Of a stretch of DNA of 64,000 nt, positions 33,923 through 42,362 are shown piece after piece. This stretch comes from Sphingomonas sp. SCN 67-18 (GTDB lineage Bacteria; Pseudomonadota; Alphaproteobacteria; Sphingomonadales; Sphingomonadaceae): positions 21,294-85,293 of the forward strand of contig NZ_MEFG01000016.1 of assembly GCF_001724715.1 (NCBI RefSeq). Direction: 5' to 3'. Both the position numbers and the translations under genes were made by a program. Positions within the stretch are counted from its first letter, which is position 1. The number at the start of each line of letters is the position of its first letter. The notes under the pieces are model-generated. The model was not told where the DNA came from. It searched no databases and saw only the letters and a list, made by a program, of their open reading frames with translations.

Positions 33923-35467
33923 ATGGCGCACGGCAGAAAAAACGGCCTGTTCATCCGCAAGAGCGTCGACCATGTCCGCGCGGAAACGGTCAATCACGGG
34001 CTGAAGCGGTCGCTCGGCCCCATCGACCTGATGTTCCTCGGCATCGGCTCTACAATCGGCGCGGGCATCTATGTGATGACCGGCACCGCCGCCGCCACCT
34101 TCGCCGGGCCGGCGGTGCTCATCTCCTTCGTCATCGCCGGATTCGCCTGCGCCTTCGCGGCGCTCTGCTATGCGGAACTGGCCTCGACCATGCCCGTCTC
34201 CGGCTCGTCCTACACCTATGCCTACGCCACGCTGGGCGAGGTCGCGGCGTGGACGATGGGCTGGCTGATCGTGCTAGAATATGGCGTCGCGGGGGCCACG
34301 GTCGCGGTCGGCTTCTCCGGCTATTTCGCCAGCCTGCTGGCCGATTTCGGCGTCCACATCCCGGCGGGGCTGATGACGCCGCTGGTGCATGTCGCCAATG
34401 GCGGCATGGGCGATGTCTCGATCAGCGGCTCGCTGAACCTGATCGCCGCCGGCGTCATCCTGCTGGTCACGGTGCCGCTGCTGTTCGGCGTCTCGCAATC
34501 GGCGGCGGTGAACAGCCTGATCGTCACCATCAAGGCGGGCATCCTGCTGCTCTTCGTCGCCATCGGCGTGAACGCGATCGATCCGATCAACTGGGTGCCG
34601 TTCATCCCGCCCAATGAAGGCGGCTTCAGCTATGGCTGGCCCGGCATCTTCCGCGCCGCCTCGGTGATCTTCTTCGCCTATATCGGCTTCGAGACGGTGT
34701 CGACGGCGGGCGCGGAGGCGCGCAACCCGCAGCGCGACCTGCCGATCGGCATATTGGGCGCGCTCACCGTGTGCACCCTGCTCTATATCAGCGTCGCCGC
34801 GGTGCTGACCGGGGTGGTGCCGTTCCGCCAGCTCGGCGTGCCGGATCCGCTGGGCGTCGCCGTGGAGGCGATGAACAAGCCCTGGTTCGCGCTGGTCATC
34901 AAGGCGGGCGCGGTCATCGGCCTCACATCGGTGCTGCTAGTCCTTTCCTACGGCCAGTCCCGTGTATTCTTCGCCATGTCGCGCGACGGGCTGGTGCCGT
35001 CGCTCTTCGCCCGCCTGCACCCGCGCTACTGCACGCCGTGGGGCGGCACCATCGCGCTCGCGCTGGGCATGGCGGTCGCCGCCGCCTTCCTGCCCATCAC
35101 CTTGCTGGGCGATCTGGTCAGCCTGGGCACCGCGCTGTCCTTCGCCATCATCTGCTTCACCGTCATCTGGCTACGCAACACCCATCCGGAAATAGAGCGG
35201 CCGTTCCGCGTGCCGCTCGGCGGCTTCCGGGTGCGCGGCATCTGGATCGGCGTGACGCCGCTCGCCGGCATCCTGCTGTGCAGCGCCATGGCCGGGCCGC
35301 TGCTGTTCGACGTCATTCACAAGGTGTGGATCGGCAACCCGGTGCCCGCGCTGCTGCTGGGCGGCCATGTGCTGGCGGGGGCGGTCATCTATATCGGCTA
35401 TGGCCACCGCCATTCGCGGCTGGGCAAGGGGCTCGGCCCGGCCGCCCCGGCGGAGCAGGCGGCGTGA
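33923..35467 (+). CDS. Amino acid permease (APC superfamily, cationic amino acid transporter type)
   Basis: A 514-residue transporter with about 12-14 membrane helices and the APC pattern LGIGSTIGAGIYVMTGTAAATFAGPAVLISFVIAGFACAFAALCYAEL near residues 37-86. The start at 33923 has AAGGGGAG 8 bases upstream; the frame is open much further upstream but only as antisense of the TonB receptor. The CAT/YfnA-like form suggests uptake of free amino acids. Its stop overlaps the next gene as GTGA, so it is cotranslated with the racemase/epimerase. Confidence 0.92.
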   Translation: MAHGRKNGLFIRKSVDHVRAETVNHGLKRSLGPIDLMFLGIGSTIGAGIYVMTGTAAATFAGPAVLISFVIAGFACAFAALCYAELASTMPVSGSSYTYAYATLGEVAAWTMGWLIVLEYGVAGATVAVGFSGYFASLLADFGVHIPAGLMTPLVHVANGGMGDVSISGSLNLIAAGVILLVTVPLLFGVSQSAAVNSLIVTIKAGILLLFVAIGVNAIDPINWVPFIPPNEGGFSYGWPGIFRAASVIFFAYIGFETVSTAGAEARNPQRDLPIGILGALTVCTLLYISVAAVLTGVVPFRQLGVPDPLGVAVEAMNKPWFALVIKAGAVIGLTSVLLVLSYGQSRVFFAMSRDGLVPSLFARLHPRYCTPWGGTIALALGMAVAAAFLPITLLGDLVSLGTALSFAIICFTVIWLRNTHPEIERPFRVPLGGFRVRGIWIGVTPLAGILLCSAMAGPLLFDVIHKVWIGNPVPALLLGGHVLAGAVIYIGYGHRHSRLGKGLGPAAPAEQAA

Positions 35468-36453
35468 GTGGGCCGGTCCATGCGGAAGCGATCATCGAAA
35501 GATGGGCGCTCGCCACCCCCTTCATCATCTCGCGCGAACGGTTCGACGACGTGGCGGTGGTGCTGGTCACGCTGGATGACGGCCGCCATCGTGGGCGCGG
35601 CGAATGCTGCCCGGTCGGCCATTATGGCGAGACGCCGCAAAGCGTCCTCGCCCAGGTGGAACTGATGCTGGCGGCGCTGCGCAAGGGCGCGGACTGGGCC
35701 GCCATCCATGATGATTTTCCGCCCGGCGCGGCCCGCAACGCGGTGGACTGCGCGGTGTGGGATCTGCGCGCCCGGCAGCAGGAAACGCCGGTCTGGGCAA
35801 TGCTCGGCCTGCCCCGCCCCGCCCCTGTGGAAACGGTGTTCACGATCAGCATGGGCCCGCCCGACAGCATGGCCGCCGCCGCGCGCCGGGCGGAAGGGCA
35901 CGCCATATTGAAGCTCAAGCTCGGCGGGGCGGACGATGGCGCGCGCGTCGCCGCCATCCGCGCCGCCGTGCCGGACAAACGGCTGATCGCCGACATCAAC
36001 GAAGCCTGGTCGCCCGCCAATCTCGCCGCCAACCTGCCCGCCATGGTGGCGGCGGGCATCGAAATGGTGGAACAGCCCTTCCCGGCGAGCATGGACGCCC
36101 CGCTGGCCGATTTCGCGCACCCGCTACCCATCGGCGCGGACGAATCCTGCCATGTCGCGGCGGACGTCGCCGGGCTGGTCGGCCGCTATGATCTGGTCAA
36201 TATCAAGCTGGACAAGACCGGCGGGCTGACCGAGGCCGTCCGCCTGCTGCACAGCGCACAGGCCGCCGGGCTGGACGCGATGGTCGGCTGCATGCTCGGC
36301 ACGTCGCTGGCCATGGCGCCCGCCATGCTGCTCGCCCCGGCCTGCCGCTTCGTCGATCTCGATGCCCCGCTGCTGATGGGCTGCGACCGCGCACCGGCGC
36401 TCGCCTATCGCGGCGGCTGGGTCGATCCGCCCGCCCCGGGCCTCTGGGGCTGA
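35464..36453 (+). CDS. dgcA: Enolase-superfamily dipeptide epimerase / N-acetyl-D-glutamate racemase (DgcA-like)
   Basis: A 329-residue enzyme from GTG 35464. The enolase-superfamily residues are present: KxK at Lys150/Lys152, metal ligands Asp178, Glu203 and Asp226, and the opposite-face lysine Lys248 in NIKLDKTGG. This set fits L-Ala-D/L-Glu epimerases. The next gene is DUF1611; that pair is known as DgcA-DgcN, in which DgcN acetylates D-glutamate and DgcA racemises the N-acetyl product. The racemase role is therefore preferred over cell-wall dipeptide epimerase, by context. Confidence 0.85.
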   Translation: MSGPVHAEAIIERWALATPFIISRERFDDVAVVLVTLDDGRHRGRGECCPVGHYGETPQSVLAQVELMLAALRKGADWAAIHDDFPPGAARNAVDCAVWDLRARQQETPVWAMLGLPRPAPVETVFTISMGPPDSMAAAARRAEGHAILKLKLGGADDGARVAAIRAAVPDKRLIADINEAWSPANLAANLPAMVAAGIEMVEQPFPASMDAPLADFAHPLPIGADESCHVAADVAGLVGRYDLVNIKLDKTGGLTEAVRLLHSAQAAGLDAMVGCMLGTSLAMAPAMLLAPACRFVDLDAPLLMGCDRAPALAYRGGWVDPPAPGLWG

Positions 36454-36479
36454 AGACACTTTTATCGAACGGACATGCC

Positions 36480-37481
36480 ATGACCATCGCCCAACCCTAT
36501 CTGCTCTTCCTGGCCGACGCGCCCCACGCCAAGACCGCCTTCGGCGTGCGCCACTGGCGGCCGGAAGCCTGCGCCGCGCAGTTCCGCTACCCCGGGTCGG
36601 CGCTGGATCTCGCCCTGCCGGAAATGACCCCCGCCCAGGCGGCGGCGGCGGGCGTCAGGACGCTGCTGATCGGCGCGGCCCCGGCCGGCGGGATGCTGCC
36701 TGAACGGTGGATCGCCGATCTCGTCGCCGCGCTGCGCGCGGGCATGGATATCGCCAGCGGCCTCCACGCCCGCCTCACCGACGTGCCGGAACTGGTTGCT
36801 GAGGCAAAGGCCGCTGGCCGCCGCCTGCACGACGTGCGCCACCCCACGGAAAGCTTCACCATCGGCGGGTTCGAACGGCGGCCGGGCAAGCGGCTGATCA
36901 CCGTCGGCGCGGACTGCGCGGTGGGCAAGATGTACACCGCCCTCGCCATCGAGCGGGAACTGCGCGCCCGCGCCGTCGCTGCCGATTTCCGCGCCACCGG
37001 GCAGACCGGCATCCTCATCGTCGGCAGCGGCATCTCGGTCGACGCGGTGATATCGGATTTCGTCGCCGCCGCCGCCGCCTCGCTGTCGCCCGCCGCCGCG
37101 CCCGATCATTGGGATGTGGTGGAAGGGCAGGGCTCGCTGTTCCACCCGGCCTATGCCGGCGTCACGCTGGGCCTTCTGCACGGCAGCCAGCCCGACGCGA
37201 TGGTGCTCTGCGCCGATCCGTCCCGCACCACGCTCGGGGATTTCGATGCCTATCCGCAGCCGGACCTGGCCGAATGCGTCACCCGCTATACCGATTGCGC
37301 CCGGCTCACCAATCCGGACGCGCGGGTGGTCGGGGTCAGCCTCAACACATCGGCGTTCAGCGCCGCCGCCGCCGAGGCGCTGATCGCGCAGACCGCGGAC
37401 CGGCTGGGCCTGCCCTGCGTCGATCCGGTCCGCACCGGCGTCGCCGCCATCGTCGACCGTCTGGACCTGAGCGGCGGCTAA
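36480..37481 (+). CDS. dgcN: DUF1611 D-glutamate N-acetyltransferase-like protein (DgcN-like)
   Basis: A 333-residue DUF1611 protein with a P-loop-like GADCAVGK (143-150), the segment FRATGQTGILI near 166-176, and DVVEGQGSLFHPAYAGVTLGLLHG near 210-233, all typical for the family. Members called DgcN acetylate D-glutamate with acetyl-CoA, feeding the neighbouring racemase. An ArgE-like deacetylase lies downstream (44343) and could release L-glutamate. The 3' end is part of a 154-base tandem duplication. Confidence 0.82.
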   Translation: MTIAQPYLLFLADAPHAKTAFGVRHWRPEACAAQFRYPGSALDLALPEMTPAQAAAAGVRTLLIGAAPAGGMLPERWIADLVAALRAGMDIASGLHARLTDVPELVAEAKAAGRRLHDVRHPTESFTIGGFERRPGKRLITVGADCAVGKMYTALAIERELRARAVAADFRATGQTGILIVGSGISVDAVISDFVAAAAASLSPAAAPDHWDVVEGQGSLFHPAYAGVTLGLLHGSQPDAMVLCADPSRTTLGDFDAYPQPDLAECVTRYTDCARLTNPDARVVGVSLNTSAFSAAAAEALIAQTADRLGLPCVDPVRTGVAAIVDRLDLSGG

Positions 37482-37732
37482 ATCCGCGCACGCCGGGCTT
37501 CAGATGCCGCTCACCTCATGGATCAGCCCGTCGCCGGCGCAGCCGAACCTGATGCAATCCCGGCTGGCCCGCGCCGGTCCGGTCAGCACCCGCGTCGCCG
37601 CCATCATCGACCGGTCGGGCCTCGACGGCGGCTAAATCCGCGCGTGCCGGGCTTCAGATGCTGCTCACCTCGTGGATCAGCCCGTCGCTTGTATAGCCGA
37701 CCGTGATATAATCATGGCGGCCCGCGACGGTC
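37425..37732. repeat. Diverged 154-base tandem duplication spanning the convergent 3' ends of dgcN and a serine hydrolase gene
   Basis: Unit 1 (37425-37578) and unit 2 (37579-37732) align with a constant 154-base offset: GGCGGCTAA occurs at 37473 and 37627. Each unit holds a dgcN tail followed by an antisense serine-hydrolase tail. Unit 1 ends the real dgcN and carries a relic of the hydrolase tail; unit 2 carries a dgcN relic (VAAIIDRSGLDGG then stop) and ends the real hydrolase. Substitutions between units show the event is not recent. Confidence 0.8.
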
Positions 37733-39051
37733 AGGCGATAGCGGCGGCGCAGCTCGCCGCCCGCCCGGCTCTCCTGCACCGGGTCGAGCGCGGAAAGCGG
37801 CGGCTGGTCCTGGCTGTAGTCGTCGATCACCTCGTCGCCCATCCGCTCCGCCAGCACCCGCATCCCGGCGGCGAACAGCGCCGGATCGGCCGGGAGGCGG
37901 CGCAGCAGCAGGTCGCGCAGCACGGCGGTGCGCTCCGGCATCCGGTCGGCCATGACGGGCAGGGATTCAGGCGTGCTGCCCGGCAGCACCTGCTCCATAA
38001 GGCCGAAGCCGATCGCGCCGATGGCGTCGGTGTCGGCGTTCAGCGCCATCATCATCGTCGTGCCGCTGGCCGGGTCGTGATAATGGCAGGCCCGGAAGCC
38101 GGAGACGCTGCCGGTATGCCATAAATAGGGCTGGCGGCCGGGCAGCCGGTCGATGCACCAGCCCATATTATAATAGCAGGGCCTGCCCCCGGTCAGCCGG
38201 CTCGGCGCCTGCATCAGCGCCCGCGACGCGGGCGACAGCAGCATCCCGCCCCACAGCGCGGCGGACCATGCCGCCACGTCGCGCGCCGACATCAGCACGC
38301 CCCCGGCGGCAACGGAGGCGATGGTGGACGACATCGGCGTCGCATGGCGCGGCGCGCCGTCCGCCAGCGTATAGGGTTCGGCCCGGTTGGCGATCACCGC
38401 CTCGCCATCGTCCACCCGCGCATCCTGCAACCCAGCGTCGCGGAACATGGCGTTGATCGTGTCGGCATAGGGGCGGCCCGTCACCTCCTCGATCAGATAG
38501 CCGAGCAGGGTGAAGCCGGCGTTCGAATAGCGCCAGGCCGCGCCCGGCGGAAAATCGAGCGCCCGCCCGGCGGCCCAGCCCAGCACGTCGGCGCGGGTCC
38601 AGGGCCTGTCCCATATGATCCGGTCCCAGTCGGGAATGCCGCTGCTGTGGTTCAGCACGGTCGCCACCGGCGCGGCGTGCCAGCCTTGCGGCAGGCCCGG
38701 CAGATAGCGGCCGATGCCCGCGGCCAGGTCCACCCGCCCGGCATCGGCCAGCCGCAGCACGGCGGCGGCGGTGATATGCTTGCCGACCGATCCGATATGG
38801 AACAGCGTCTCCGGCGCGGTCGCTGCGCGGAAAGGCAGGCTGGCATGGCCGGCGGTCAGGATCAGCGGCGCATGGCCGGGCCTGACCAGCGCCGCCGCCC
38901 CGCCCGGCAGCCTGTCGGCGGCCAGCCGCTCGCGGAACCAGCCCTCCGGGTCGTTGCCCGCGCCCGGCGCCGTGGCCCCGGCCCGGCCGATGGCCATCGC
39001 CGCGCCGCCGCCCAGCGCGCCCGCGACCACCGTCCTGCGGCTGACCGTCAT
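37654..39051 (-). CDS. Secreted beta-lactamase-family serine hydrolase (class C / DD-peptidase type)
   Basis: A 465-residue protein with a twin-arginine-like leader (SRRTVVAGALGGGAAMA). Active-site motifs are SVGK (Ser88-Lys91), YSN (175-177) and HTG in LWHTGSVSG. This order fits the AmpC/D-aminopeptidase/esterase family. A C-terminal extension of about 100 residues beyond the catalytic domain is present. It overlaps the upstream acylase by 4 bases, so the two are coexpressed. Substrates might be D-residue peptides, beta-lactam-like amides or esters; none is shown by sequence. Confidence 0.85.
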   Translation of the reverse strand: MTVSRRTVVAGALGGGAAMAIGRAGATAPGAGNDPEGWFRERLAADRLPGGAAALVRPGHAPLILTAGHASLPFRAATAPETLFHIGSVGKHITAAAVLRLADAGRVDLAAGIGRYLPGLPQGWHAAPVATVLNHSSGIPDWDRIIWDRPWTRADVLGWAAGRALDFPPGAAWRYSNAGFTLLGYLIEEVTGRPYADTINAMFRDAGLQDARVDDGEAVIANRAEPYTLADGAPRHATPMSSTIASVAAGGVLMSARDVAAWSAALWGGMLLSPASRALMQAPSRLTGGRPCYYNMGWCIDRLPGRQPYLWHTGSVSGFRACHYHDPASGTTMMMALNADTDAIGAIGFGLMEQVLPGSTPESLPVMADRMPERTAVLRDLLLRRLPADPALFAAGMRVLAERMGDEVIDDYSQDQPPLSALDPVQESRAGGELRRRYRLTVAGRHDYITVGYTSDGLIHEVSSI

Positions 39052-41393
39052 TGCTCGATCCTCATCGTGCGATAGGCCGGATCGGCCTCGATCTGCGCGT
39101 CGGTGAAAGGCTGCGGCACCAGCAGCCCGGCCGAAAAGCTTGCCGCCTGGTCGTCGCTGTGCGGCGATGCCGGGTCGGACGCGTTGGAATAGGCAAGCAG
39201 CGCGCGCGCCACCGGGCCATGATCGTCAAAGCCGACGATCTGGATATAGCTACTGCCCAGCGTCGGCACCATGTGGCCGCCGCCCGGGGCAAGCACGCTG
39301 TACATGCTGTTATACACGTCGCCGCCCGCGCCGCCGGGCACCGCCACCCTGCCGGCGCGGGTCTCGACATATTGGATCTCGCCCCATGGCCGGGTCCAGT
39401 CGATCCCGTCCTTGCGCTGCGCCACCACGGCTTCGCCCAGCATCTGCCTCAGCTGCGCCACTATGGCAGGGTCGTCCAGCTTCAGTCCGTGCGGCGTCGC
39501 CACCGGGTCGCGCGGGTCGAACGGCACCCGCCACAGCCCCTTGATATCCTGCGCCCGGTTCCACCAGGCCGCGAACAGCGGATAGCCGGTGCTGGCGATA
39601 CCGGTGGTGCCGTCCCACGCGGTCAGCACCGCGCAGGCGGGCGCAAGCGCCACCGTCTCGCCCTCCACGCTCACCGATCCCGGAACCGCGCAAAGCCGCT
39701 TCATGTCGTCGCGCAGCAACCCGCCGTAAAACACCCGGTTGTCGAACGCGATCGCCTGCAACGACGCCGCATCGAACCGGCTGCCCGGCCGCCCATCCGC
39801 CCCCGACAACCGCGCATTGATCTGCGCGATCCCCATCCGCGTCCGCCCCCCCTGCAAAATTTCCTGCTCGCTGACGATGTCGGGAAAGCCGGTCAGGGGT
39901 GCGGCGGCGTTGGTCAGCCAGGCACTGTCGTTGGAATTCTGGACATAGTCGCCGCGCCATTGCAGCGGCAGGCGCGTGCCCGGCACGATGTCTTTCTGCC
40001 TGATGCCGGCGGTCTCGTCCCAGTTGCAGGCGGGGTCGCTGCCGTTCAGCACCATCACCCCGGTCGAGACGAGATCGCGATAGGGTTCGGCCACGCAGCG
40101 GGCCTGCTTCTCCGCCGACACATTCGGCACCACGGTGATGCCCATATAGAGCGCCCGACCCTGCCGGTCAGCCGCCAGCGTGTTGACCCATGGCAGGCCA
40201 AGCACCGTCTGCACGCGGTGGGCGAACGCATCGAGGTCGGGCGCGCTGTCCATGGCGTGCCAGGTTTCGATCATGCGGTTATTGCCGTCATTGGCGTCGC
40301 GGAGCGCATAGGCAGTCGTGCCGCTCCATTCGAACGCGCCGGGTTTCGCCACTACGGGGCCATAGACGGTCTGCCAGAAATCATGGCTTTCCCGGCCATC
40401 CCCGCCGACCGCGATGGAAACGCGCGCCTTCTTCATCTTCAGCCAGCGGTCGCCCACGCGGTAGCGGGTGGGATCGGCGGGATCGAGTTCCAGCGCATAA
40501 AGGGTGAAATGCGCCGAGGTGTTGACCGTGTGGCTCCACGCGAAATCGCGGGTGAAGCCGATATTGACGACCGGCAACCCGGCCAGCGCAACGCCCATCA
40601 CGTCGAGGCTGCCCGGAATGGTCAGGTGAAACTGGTAGAAGCGCAATATGCCCTGCCAGGGATAGTGCGGATTGCCGAGCAGCAGCCCCCGGCCGTCGCT
40701 GGTCGCGTCCTTGCCCAGCGCCACCGCATTGCTGCCGATGCCATAGCCCGCCGCCGCCCGCGCGATGCCGCTGAAATCCGCCGCGACCGCAGCCGTCCCG
40801 GCGCCCGCAGCCGGCGGCTTCGCGCCTGCCAGTTCCTTGACGAACTGCAGCGAGCTGCCTTCCAGCGTGTAGCGGCGCATCAACCGCATGATGTCGTCGG
40901 TGGTGATCGGGCGGACCCATGGCGCGGAGCGGCAGTCCGCCGGCAGACCCGCCGGCCCGGCATCGGCCAGATAGCGGTTGAAGCCCGCGACATAGCCCGT
41001 CACCCGCGCCTTCACCGCCGCCGGTTGCTCGCGCCACGCCGCCTTCACCCGCGCCGGCGCGTTGAACAGCTGGAAATAGAAATCGGAGGCGCGATTATCC
41101 GCCAGGATCGATCCCGAAGCGATGTCCGGCCCGCCGGTCGCCTCCGGCGTGAAATAGCGGGACCGCGTGCCCGCCACCGTCACCATCTCCTCCGCGAACA
41201 TGCAGAAATTATCCTGCGCATAGGCATAGCCCAGGCCAAAGCCGAGGCCGCCCTCATCCGCCGCCTTGATATGGGGAACGCCAAAGCCGGTCCGGCGGAT
41301 TTCCGCCGAATAACGCGGCGCGGCGGCGGCCAGCGCCGATTGCCCCGCCAGCATGGTGAGCAGCGTCCATATCAGGCCAGTCCTTGCACGCAT
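39048..41393 (-). CDS. Ntn-hydrolase acylase (penicillin / acyl-homoserine-lactone acylase family)
   Basis: A 781-residue precursor with a signal peptide (cleavage near AAAA/PRY, residue 25). The self-processing site is at Gly220-Ser221: YGIGSNAVALGKDATSDGRG followed by LLLGNPHYPW, which closely follows the PvdQ/QuiP pattern, so Ser221 should become the N-terminal nucleophile of the beta chain after removal of a linker. Such enzymes cut fatty-acyl or aryl amides, including N-acyl-homoserine lactones. Here, in an operon with a serine hydrolase and near a DgcA/DgcN pair, a catabolic N-deacylase role is equally possible. Confidence 0.88.
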   Translation of the reverse strand: MRARTGLIWTLLTMLAGQSALAAAAPRYSAEIRRTGFGVPHIKAADEGGLGFGLGYAYAQDNFCMFAEEMVTVAGTRSRYFTPEATGGPDIASGSILADNRASDFYFQLFNAPARVKAAWREQPAAVKARVTGYVAGFNRYLADAGPAGLPADCRSAPWVRPITTDDIMRLMRRYTLEGSSLQFVKELAGAKPPAAGAGTAAVAADFSGIARAAAGYGIGSNAVALGKDATSDGRGLLLGNPHYPWQGILRFYQFHLTIPGSLDVMGVALAGLPVVNIGFTRDFAWSHTVNTSAHFTLYALELDPADPTRYRVGDRWLKMKKARVSIAVGGDGRESHDFWQTVYGPVVAKPGAFEWSGTTAYALRDANDGNNRMIETWHAMDSAPDLDAFAHRVQTVLGLPWVNTLAADRQGRALYMGITVVPNVSAEKQARCVAEPYRDLVSTGVMVLNGSDPACNWDETAGIRQKDIVPGTRLPLQWRGDYVQNSNDSAWLTNAAAPLTGFPDIVSEQEILQGGRTRMGIAQINARLSGADGRPGSRFDAASLQAIAFDNRVFYGGLLRDDMKRLCAVPGSVSVEGETVALAPACAVLTAWDGTTGIASTGYPLFAAWWNRAQDIKGLWRVPFDPRDPVATPHGLKLDDPAIVAQLRQMLGEAVVAQRKDGIDWTRPWGEIQYVETRAGRVAVPGGAGGDVYNSMYSVLAPGGGHMVPTLGSSYIQIVGFDDHGPVARALLAYSNASDPASPHSDDQAASFSAGLLVPQPFTDAQIEADPAYRTMRIEQ

Positions 41394-41440
41394 CCCGCGT
41401 CTCCCCCTTGGTCGGCCAAGTCGCCGCCTTTTGATGTTTG

Positions 41441-41489
41441 ATATCTTACATAGTATCGATAATCAAACTCTATGGATAATATTTGACAT
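41441..41489 (+). promoter_or_regulatory. Two copies of an ATATYTKACAT motif upstream of the decarboxylase-like/ALDH operon
   Basis: ATATCTTACAT at 41441-41451 and ATATTTGACAT at 41479-41489, 38 bases apart, in an AT-rich divergent promoter region between the Ntn acylase and the gene at 41538. The reverse complement of a very similar 11-mer (ATGTAAAATAT) occurs upstream of two other island genes. A shared operator, perhaps for the RpiR regulator at 47458, is inferred. Confidence 0.45.
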
Positions 41490-41537
41490 AACCGGCGACA
41501 GGGCGGATCATAGCAGCCTGTCGAGTGCGGAGCAGCC

Positions 41538-42362
41538 ATGTCCTACGCCTTCATCCCCGGCATGCGCTATCGCATGCCGACCCATTTCGGCCCGATGCCC
41601 GGCCCGCGTCAGGGGCCGGCTGGCCAGCGATATGAATGCCGCGACGATCCACGGCAACGCATCGTCCACGCCGCCTTCGCCGCGCCCGCCGACCGGCTGG
41701 CCCGCTTCATGCCGCCGGGCTTCTCGGTCGCGCGCGGGGAACTGCACGTCACCTTCTGCTACATGACCGAAATCGCCTGGCTGGCCGGGCGCGGCTACAA
41801 CACTTTCGGGGTCACAATCCCGGCCACCTATGCCGGCGCGGACCGCCCGGTCCAGGGCGATCTGATGCTGATCCTGTGGGAGAATATGGCCGATCCGATC
41901 ATCAGTGGCCGTGAGGAGCTGGGCTTTTCCAAGCTTTATTGCGACTTGCCGCCGCCGATGGAAACGCCCGGCCATGTCGTTTGCCGGGCAAGCTGGGACG
42001 GCTTCGGTTTCGCAGCACTCCGGCTCGAAGGGCTGGGCGACCCGGGGGAACCGCCACCACCCGCCGCGCCATCGGAGGGCCTGCTCCATTATAAATATGT
42101 CCCGCGCACCGGCGCGCCGGGTGTGTCCGATGCCGAATATGCGGTGCTGACCCCTGCCGGCGGCGGGCATTTCCGGGTCGAGGAGAGCCGCACGGCCGCC
42201 ACCGCCAATCTGGACTGGCGGCGCGCGCGCTGGGAGGAATTGCCGACGCTCTGCCATATCGTCGATGCGCTGGCGGACATTCCGCTCGGTCCCTGCCTCC
42301 ACGCGTCGGTCAGCACGACGCGCGGCGCGAAGGACCTCAGCGACCAGCATATCCTGCCATGA
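41538..42362 (+). CDS. Acetoacetate decarboxylase-like superfamily protein
   Basis: A 274-residue protein of the ADC fold. The Schiff-base lysine is probably Lys132 in GREELGFSKLYCDLP, with Glu127 in the expected place. In true acetoacetate decarboxylase the catalytic lysine is followed by a second lysine that lowers its pKa; here the next residue is Leu, so decarboxylation is doubtful. ADC-like proteins without that pair can act as aldolase-dehydratases. It overlaps the aldehyde dehydrogenase by ATGA, suggesting that the two steps are consecutive. Confidence 0.82.
   Translation: MSYAFIPGMRYRMPTHFGPMPGPRQGPAGQRYECRDDPRQRIVHAAFAAPADRLARFMPPGFSVARGELHVTFCYMTEIAWLAGRGYNTFGVTIPATYAGADRPVQGDLMLILWENMADPIISGREELGFSKLYCDLPPPMETPGHVVCRASWDGFGFAALRLEGLGDPGEPPPPAAPSEGLLHYKYVPRTGAPGVSDAEYAVLTPAGGGHFRVEESRTAATANLDWRRARWEELPTLCHIVDALADIPLGPCLHASVSTTRGAKDLSDQHILP

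Noticed and set aside
34771..35463. Upstream part of the open frame containing the DgcA-like racemase
   Set aside because: It is out of frame with and inside the permease gene, with Arg/Ala/Gly shadow composition. The GTG at 35464 gives a full-length enzyme.
22750..41393. Resemblance to a microcystin-degradation (mlr) cluster: POT transporter plus beta-lactamase-fold serine hydrolase
   Set aside because: No MlrA-type membrane protease or MlrC-type metallopeptidase was seen, and the transporter and hydrolase are not adjacent.
39051..41441. 796-residue open frame on the plus strand opposite the Ntn acylase
   Set aside because: Arg/His-rich shadow sequence with no domain pattern; the acylase on the minus strand has signal peptide and catalytic motifs.
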